From: Flavobacterium tegetincola DSM 22377
GTDB lineage: Bacteria > Bacteroidota > Bacteroidia > Flavobacteriales > Flavobacteriaceae
Direction of reading: 5' to 3'
Length of the DNA: 64,000 nucleotides
Assembly (NCBI RefSeq): GCF_000425485.1
Contig: NZ_KE384388.1
Span: 1-64,000, forward strand
A program made the translations under genes and the position numbers. Each line of letters begins with the position of its first letter. The first letter of the stretch is position 1. Positions 59,195 through 64,000 of the stretch are shown in pieces. Below the pieces are notes generated by a model. It was not told the DNA's origin, did no database searches, and saw only the letters and a list, made by a program, of their open reading frames with translations.

Positions 59195-60553
59195 ATGCAA
59201 CTGTACAACACCTTAAGTGCCGACGAAAGAGCCCAACTCATTGACGAAGCCGGCAAACAACGCCTTACGTTGTCTTTTTATCAGTACGCAAAAATTGAAG
59301 ACCCAAAAAAATTCCGTGACGAATTATTCATAGCCTGGAACGCACTCGATGCTTTAGGCCGAATTTATGTTGCCAATGAAGGAATAAACGCTCAAATGAG
59401 TATTCCTGCCGAAAACATCGAAGCTTTTCGCGAAACACTAGAAGTTTACGATTTCATGCAAGGCATTCGCCTCAATGTAGCCGTAGACCAAGACGACCAT
59501 TCCTTCTTGAAACTAACGATAAAAGTTCGCCATAAAATTGTAGCGGATGGTTTAAACGACGAAACTTTTGACGTGACCAAAAAAGGAATTCACTTAAAAG
59601 CAAAAGAATTTAACGCCATCCTAGACGACCCAAATACGATTGTGGTTGATTTTAGAAACCACTACGAAAGTGAAGTGGGTCATTTCAAAAACGCCATAAC
59701 TCCAGATGTGGAAACGTTTAGAGAATCATTGCCCATCATTAACGAACAACTTAAGGATTTTAAAGAAAATAAAAACCTAGTAATGTATTGTACCGGTGGA
59801 ATCCGTTGCGAAAAGGCGTCGGCTTATTACAAACACCAAGGATTTAAAAATGTATACCAACTGGAAGGTGGAATTATTAATTATGCCAAGCAAATCCAGG
59901 AGGAAGGTTTAGAAAGCAAATTCATCGGAAAGAACTTTGTTTTTGACAATCGTTTGGGAGAAAGAATCACAGACGACGTTGTTTCGCAATGCCACCAATG
60001 CGGAAAACCATGCGATAACCATACCAATTGTGCTAATGACGGTTGCCATTTATTGTTCATTCAATGCGACGAATGCCAAGCATTAATGGAAAACTGCTGT
60101 TCGACTACTTGTTTAGAAACCACACATTTACCATTAGCCGAACAAGTAAAATTGCGTACCGGAAAAGACGTTGGAAATAAAGTGTTTCGCAAAGGAAAAT
60201 CGGAGAATTTAAGATTCAAACATTCAGGAGAACTTTCAGACAAGCCTTTAGCGGCGGTTTTACCAAAGAAAGACATTCGCCAAAAAGTAAAAGTTAAGAA
60301 AGTTTTATTGGCACATGCAACTCACTATTATGTTAAAGCGAAAGTGGCCCTTTTTGTTATTGAAAACCACGACTTAAACATTGGCGACAAAATACTTATT
60401 GCAGGACCAACCACCGGTAACGAAGAATTAATTCTTGAAAAAATGCTGGTAGATGGTGTAGCAACACCTCATGCAAAAGTTGGCGATAAAGTTACCTTTG
60501 AAGTGCCGTTTAGAGTGCGGTTGTCGGATAAGTTATATAAGGTTTTGAGCTGA
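59195..60553 (+). CDS. trhO: tRNA uridine(34) hydroxylase TrhO, with C-terminal extension
   Basis: TrhO uses oxygen to make 5-hydroxyuridine at tRNA position 34. The 452-residue protein has the N-terminal acylphosphatase-like domain (about 1-110), a rhodanese domain with the active Cys in MYCTGGIRCEKASAYYKHQG, and a Cys-rich region (CHQCGKPCDNHTNCANDGCH). E. coli TrhO is about 350 residues. The extra C-terminal ~110 residues (KVKKVLLAHATHYYVKAKVA ... GDKVTFEVPFRVRLSDKLYK) look like a beta-barrel domain as found at the end of U32-family proteins, which include TrhP, the oxygen-independent counterpart. That link is inference. Confidence 0.9.
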   Translation: MQLYNTLSADERAQLIDEAGKQRLTLSFYQYAKIEDPKKFRDELFIAWNALDALGRIYVANEGINAQMSIPAENIEAFRETLEVYDFMQGIRLNVAVDQDDHSFLKLTIKVRHKIVADGLNDETFDVTKKGIHLKAKEFNAILDDPNTIVVDFRNHYESEVGHFKNAITPDVETFRESLPIINEQLKDFKENKNLVMYCTGGIRCEKASAYYKHQGFKNVYQLEGGIINYAKQIQEEGLESKFIGKNFVFDNRLGERITDDVVSQCHQCGKPCDNHTNCANDGCHLLFIQCDECQALMENCCSTTCLETTHLPLAEQVKLRTGKDVGNKVFRKGKSENLRFKHSGELSDKPLAAVLPKKDIRQKVKVKKVLLAHATHYYVKAKVALFVIENHDLNIGDKILIAGPTTGNEELILEKMLVDGVATPHAKVGDKVTFEVPFRVRLSDKLYKVLS

Positions 60554-60573
60554 TTCATAAAAAACAAAGCAGA

Positions 60574-60965
60574 TGATATCATTATCGCCCACGGTTTCAA
60601 CCGTGGGTTTATTATATAAAATAGAAAATTATACCGGTTAAAACTGTGGCCAATGTTTTGATAATAATTAAAGCATTAGATCAACCTTGTTTTTTGAATT
60701 AAACCATAAATTCTATTTAATGATATCAATATCGCCCACGGTTTCAACCGTGTGTTTATTATATAAAATAGAAAAATACACCACGGTTAAAACCGTGGCC
60801 AATGTTTTGGTAATTTTTAAAACATGAGATCAACCGTGTATTTTGAGTTAATCCATAAATTCTATTTAATGATATCAAAATCGCCCACGGTTTCAACCGT
60901 GCGTTTATTATATAAAATAGAAAAATACACCACGGTTAAAACCGTGGCCAATGTTATGGTAATGT
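60574..60965. repeat. REP/BIME array: about 2.7 units of 147-149 bp
   Basis: Units begin TGATATC at 60574, 60721 and 60870. Each has hairpin 1 (CCCACGGTT/AACCGTGGG, first at 60588-60607) and about 60 bases later hairpin 2 (CCACGGTT/AACCGTGG, best seen at 60781-60798 and 60931-60948), joined by the conserved TTTATTATATAAAATAGAAA. The two hairpins share the ACGGTT core. Such paired palindromes beside a RAYT gene are the mark of a BIME. Confidence 0.95.
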
Positions 60966-61076
60966 TTAAATTATTGATTACAATAAGCGTTGTTTTTTAG
61001 AACTATAGGATTACTCTTGCATTAAACTATGAGAGAATTTAATTATATTTGAATTTATAATCTTAACTTAAAATAT

Positions 61077-61511
61077 ATGCCACAATCTTACTGTAAAATT
61101 TGGATTCATGCTATTTGGGCAACCAAATTACGAGCTGAACTGATTGACTTCTCTATTGAGAAAATAGTATATGATTATATCTATCAAGAGCTAGTCGAGT
61201 TAGGTTGTCCGGTACGAATCATTAACGGAATGCCAGATCATGTTCATGCATTATTCTTATTGAACCCAAATAAATCCATTGCAGACGTAATGAAGCAGAT
61301 AAAAGGAAGTTCATCTCATTCAATAAATGGAAATGATTTGATTCTTGAAAAATTTGCATGGCAATCAGGATACGCAGCTTATTCTGTTAGTGAATCACAA
61401 GTTGAAAAAGTTTTTGAGTATATAAAGAATCAAAAGGCACATCATTTGAAACAATCGTTTCAGGAGGAATTTGATACCTATGTTCGGATATATGGATTGT
61501 TAGAAGATTAA
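61077..61511 (+). CDS. REP-associated tyrosine transposase (RAYT), IS200-like Y1
   Basis: The 144-residue Y1 protein has the HUH motif at His55-Val-His57 (GMPDHVHALFLL) and the catalytic Tyr115 in KVFEYIKNQKAHH. Its size and sequence fit IS200/IS605-type domesticated transposases (TnpA-REP). It lies about 110 bases after the palindrome array, with two decayed units on its far side. So it likely acts, or acted, on these palindromes. No IS ends or partner tnpB are seen, so it is not a complete insertion sequence. Confidence 0.92.
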   Translation: MPQSYCKIWIHAIWATKLRAELIDFSIEKIVYDYIYQELVELGCPVRIINGMPDHVHALFLLNPNKSIADVMKQIKGSSSHSINGNDLILEKFAWQSGYAAYSVSESQVEKVFEYIKNQKAHHLKQSFQEEFDTYVRIYGLLED

Positions 61512-61842
61512 TTATTTTACACCAAGATTAAAACCTTGTCTATGTTATGATTACTTATAGCTACAACTTAAGATGAGATTTAATCCTAAACTATAAACTA
61601 TATTTGTTGCTCTCCTCAAATATTTTCCATGGTTTTAAACGTGGGATTGTTATTCAAACATATTCAAAAATAAAATATTCACACAACTACTAAATCCATT
61701 TTACATCCGTAAAATGGGTTTGTTTATTTTTAAGAATTTCTATGCAATTCCGCTTTCAAACGACAAATTAAATTTTCCTATCTTTACCTCCAAATATATT
61801 TACGAATCTTAAGTTATCTTAGATAACATTCTATATAAAATT
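61512..61842. other. spacer with decayed REP units and a terminator-like hairpin
   Basis: ACCAAGATTAAAACCTTG (about 61520-61537) and CCATGGTTTTAAACGTGGG (about 61628-61646) are degraded forms of the two array hairpins. AAATCCATTTTA (61692-61703) pairs with 61710-61721 and runs into T-rich sequence, as a terminator would. There is no open frame. Confidence 0.65.
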
Positions 61843-63252
61843 ATGGCTTGTACAAGTTGTTCAACGTCTGATGGTGGTGCACCAGCAGGCTGCGGAAATA
61901 AAGGAAATTGCGGCACAGGTAGCTGCAATAAATTGACAGTTTTTGATTGGCTTTCTAACATGAGTTTACCAAATGGCGAAAAACCATTTGATTGTGCGGA
62001 AATTAGATTCAAGAATGGTAGAAAAGAGTTTTACAGAAACACCGAAAATCTTACGCTAAGCATCGGTGATATCGTTGCTACAGAAGCTTCGCCGGGACAC
62101 GATATCGGAATTATTACCTTAACGGGTGAATTAGTTCGGATTCAGATGAAGAAAAAAGGGGTGAATCATCAAAGTAATGAAATTACTAAAATCTATCGCA
62201 AAGCGTCACAAAAAGATATTGATATTTGGGCAGCAGCTCGAGAACGTGAAGAGCCAATGAAGATTCGCGCTCGTGAATTGGCTATTGCTCAGAAGCTTGA
62301 GATGAAAATCTCTGATATTGAATTTCAAGGAGATGGTTCAAAAGCAACGTTCTACTACACTGCAAACGATCGAATTGATTTCCGTGCATTGATTAAAGAT
62401 TTTGCAAAGGAATTCAGTACTCGAATTGAAATGAAACAAGTAGGTTTCCGTCAAGAAGCAGCCCGTTTAGGCGGAATTGGTTCTTGTGGACGCGAATTGT
62501 GTTGTTCCACTTGGTTAACGGATTTTAGAAGTGTAAATACTTCCGCAGCGCGTTACCAACAATTGTCTTTAAATCCACAAAAATTAGCCGGGCAATGCGG
62601 TAAGTTAAAATGCTGTTTGAACTACGAGTTAGATACGTACATGGATGCGTTAAAAGATTTTCCAGCATTTGAAACGCGTTTGGTAACTGAAAAAGGAGAT
62701 GCCATTTGCCAGAAGCAAGATATTTTTAAAGGATTGATGTGGTTTGCATACACTAATAATTTTTCAAATTGGCACGTACTGAAAATTGAGCAAGTAAATG
62801 AAATCATTGCAGAAAACAAGTTGAAAAACAAGGTTTCGGCATTAGAAGATTTTGCAATTGAAGACGCGCCTCTTCCTGAAAAAGATTTCAATAATGCAAT
62901 GGGACAAGAAAGTTTGACTCGCTTTGACCAACCAAAAAAGAAAAAACGACCAACCAAGAAGAAAAAACCGACAGAAAATGCAATTGTTGCTAATAAACCT
63001 GCAGGTTCCAATATTATAAAAGCAAATAGTTCAGTTGCTTTGGATAAAAAGCCTGTGCTAATTAAGCCGAAAGCAGCAAGTGCGTTACCAAATGATGTTA
63101 AAGAGCAAACGATAACGGACAAAAAGCCAAATAATCGTCCAAAGAACAAGAGGAAACCTTCTGGAAATAGAAAACCAGCCGAGAGAAACCCAAACGAGCC
63201 AAAGCCTGATAACCGAATAATTCCGAATAAAAAAAATGAATCTAAAGAGTAG
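61843..63252 (+). CDS. PSP1/RicT-like protein
   Basis: The 469-residue protein has a PSP1 domain (residues about 90-230) with the four-Cys signature of the RicT family: GSCGRELCCSTW and GQCGKLKCCLNYE. An extra N-terminal cysteine-rich tail (CTSCSTSDGGAPAGCGNKGN) stands first. The last 130 residues are Lys/Asn/Pro-rich and low-complexity (KKKKRPTKKKKPTENA). RicT in Bacillus joins a complex with RicA/RicF and binds Fe-S clusters. The stop codon lies 17 bases inside the gldH gene, and gldH next door suggests a tie to gliding in this lineage. Confidence 0.88.
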   Translation: MACTSCSTSDGGAPAGCGNKGNCGTGSCNKLTVFDWLSNMSLPNGEKPFDCAEIRFKNGRKEFYRNTENLTLSIGDIVATEASPGHDIGIITLTGELVRIQMKKKGVNHQSNEITKIYRKASQKDIDIWAAAREREEPMKIRARELAIAQKLEMKISDIEFQGDGSKATFYYTANDRIDFRALIKDFAKEFSTRIEMKQVGFRQEAARLGGIGSCGRELCCSTWLTDFRSVNTSAARYQQLSLNPQKLAGQCGKLKCCLNYELDTYMDALKDFPAFETRLVTEKGDAICQKQDIFKGLMWFAYTNNFSNWHVLKIEQVNEIIAENKLKNKVSALEDFAIEDAPLPEKDFNNAMGQESLTRFDQPKKKKRPTKKKKPTENAIVANKPAGSNIIKANSSVALDKKPVLIKPKAASALPNDVKEQTITDKKPNNRPKNKRKPSGNRKPAERNPNEPKPDNRIIPNKKNESKE

Positions 63253-63721
63253 TTTCTTATTTATTTTAATCCTTTTTTGTCTCATTTCGTGTGATAAAAA
63301 TAGAGTCTTTGACGATTATAAGTCGGTGGGAAAGGCTTGGGTAAAAGACAGTATTGTTACGTTCGATTTTAAGCAAGAAGACACAACAAAATTGTATAAC
63401 TTATTTGTAAACTTAAGGGCAAATCAAGCGTATCAGTTCAATAACTTATACGTAATCGTTTCAATGGAGCGTCCAGGAGGCTTGACAAAAGTAGATACTT
63501 TGCAATACCAAATGACCAATCCAGATGGATCGCTTTTAGGGGATGGATTCTCAGATATTAAAGAAAGTAAATTATTTTATAAAGAGAATTTAAGGTTTGA
63601 TACCATCGGAGATTACAAAGTAAATATCCAACATGCCGTTCGTCAAAATGGAAAAGTTGAAGGAGTGCAAGCGTTAGAAGGAATTACAGAAGTCGGATTT
63701 AGAATTGAAACAATAGAATAA
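63236..63721 (+). CDS. gldH: gliding motility lipoprotein GldH
   Basis: The 161-residue lipoprotein has a signal peptide and lipobox (LFILILFCLISCDK). The rest matches the GldH pattern (AWVKDSIVTFDFKQEDTTKL; LRANQAYQFNNLYVIVSMER; DIKESKLFYKENLRFD). GldH is needed for gliding in Flavobacterium johnsoniae. It starts 17 bases before the end of the RicT-like gene, so translation is coupled, and lies three bases before the PBP gene. This order (PSP1, gldH, PBP1A) is typical of the family. Confidence 0.92.
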   Translation: MNLKSSFLFILILFCLISCDKNRVFDDYKSVGKAWVKDSIVTFDFKQEDTTKLYNLFVNLRANQAYQFNNLYVIVSMERPGGLTKVDTLQYQMTNPDGSLLGDGFSDIKESKLFYKENLRFDTIGDYKVNIQHAVRQNGKVEGVQALEGITEVGFRIETIE

Positions 63722-63724
63722 GAT

Positions 63725-64000
63725 ATGGCAGTCAAAAAAAACAATAAATCTGCTCAAGCAGGTTTTTCTCTTTACGTAAAACGTTTTTGGCAGATTTTTG
63801 GAATAGGAATAGGAAGTGTATTTCTACTTTTTCTTTTAGCCTCGTTCGGGGTTTTAGGACATATGCCCTCTTTTAACGATTTGGAAAATCCAGAATCCAA
63901 TTTGGCTACCGAAATTATTTCTGCAGACGGCGAGACAATTGGAAAGTTTTATAACGAGAACAGAAGTTCAATTACCTATGAACAACTTCCCAAACATCTT
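63725..64000 (+). CDS. class A penicillin-binding protein, 5' part
   Basis: The first 92 codons are present; the gene runs past the window. It starts MAVKKNNKSAQAGFSLYVKR, with a single N-terminal membrane anchor (IFGIGIGSVFLLFLLASFGV) followed by MPSFNDLENPESNLATEIIS and ADGETIGKFYNENRSSITYE. This is the pre-glycosyltransferase segment of PBP1A-type enzymes, which polymerise and cross-link peptidoglycan. The catalytic Glu and Ser motifs lie beyond the end. Confidence 0.9.
   Translation, partial: MAVKKNNKSAQAGFSLYVKRFWQIFGIGIGSVFLLFLLASFGVLGHMPSFNDLENPESNLATEIISADGETIGKFYNENRSSITYEQLPKHL

Noticed and set aside
60574..60965. CRISPR array
   Set aside because: The units are about 148 bp, almost identical throughout, contain paired palindromes and lack unique spacers of uniform size; no cas gene is near.
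61077..61511. Complete IS200/IS605 insertion sequence
   Set aside because: There is no tnpB and no defined element ends; the protein and the adjoining palindrome array fit a domesticated RAYT instead.

Overview
This window looks like chromosomal DNA of a Flavobacterium-type member of the Bacteroidetes (Flavobacteriaceae). It is AT-rich. It carries a gliding gene (gldH next to a PSP1/RicT gene), SusC-like and other TonB-linked outer-membrane receptors, a GLPGLI-family gene, a MenE of the short Bacteroidetes type and a lycopene cyclase. Its promoters carry the Bacteroidetes -7 box TAnnTTTG and there is little Shine-Dalgarno signal. No rRNA, tRNA or CRISPR array was found.

Layout. 1-1517: accessory DNA with a large imperfect hairpin, a small outer-membrane protein gene and debris of a toxin-antitoxin pair. 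1518-5305: ileS (with a GIHH signature in place of HIGH) and a DksA/TraR-like gene. 5306-10205: an accessory block between dksA and lspA holding a frameshifted XRE regulator, two related small secreted two-cysteine proteins, a frameshifted GLPGLI gene and a large outer-membrane receptor. 10306-18465: housekeeping genes (lspA, 5-formyl-THF cyclo-ligase, AstE/AspA-type hydrolase, uvrC, patatin/Omp85 protein, and an NSS amino-acid transporter with its small subunit). 18864-26667: aromatic amino-acid breakdown (homogentisate dioxygenase, HPPD, tryptophan-dioxygenase-like protein), a probable small RNA, a DUF3108 protein, an M23 peptidase and pgi. 26944-31201: a SusC-like receptor, a small membrane protein and two RlpA-like proteins. 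31261-37519: an RND efflux operon behind its own MarR/GbsR-type regulator and a palindromic operator. 37573-44420: thioesterase, OmpA-type protein, menE, CPBP protease and a beta-barrel receptor.

44338-47183 is the most striking accessory segment. The last 80-odd coding bases of the receptor gene and its terminator are repeated 2,721 bp downstream as a 125-bp direct repeat. Between the copies lie an XRE regulator with a 21-bp-phased direct-repeat operator, a cysteine-rich lipoprotein and two single-span small membrane proteins. This has the structure of an element inserted at the 3' end of a gene.

47226-58874: a CDF metal exporter, an M13 peptidase and a metal/redox group (SCO, feoA-feoB with a Cys-rich small protein, a DtxR regulator, a TonB receptor with a plug CxxC, a thioredoxin-like protein), then crtY and a bacilliredoxin. 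58897-61730: trhO with a C-terminal extension, a dispersed hairpin repeat that also occurs at 20051 and shows compensatory changes, and a RAYT transposase beside a 148-bp-period REP/BIME array. 61843-64000: ricT-like, gldH and the 5' part of a class A penicillin-binding protein gene that runs off the window.
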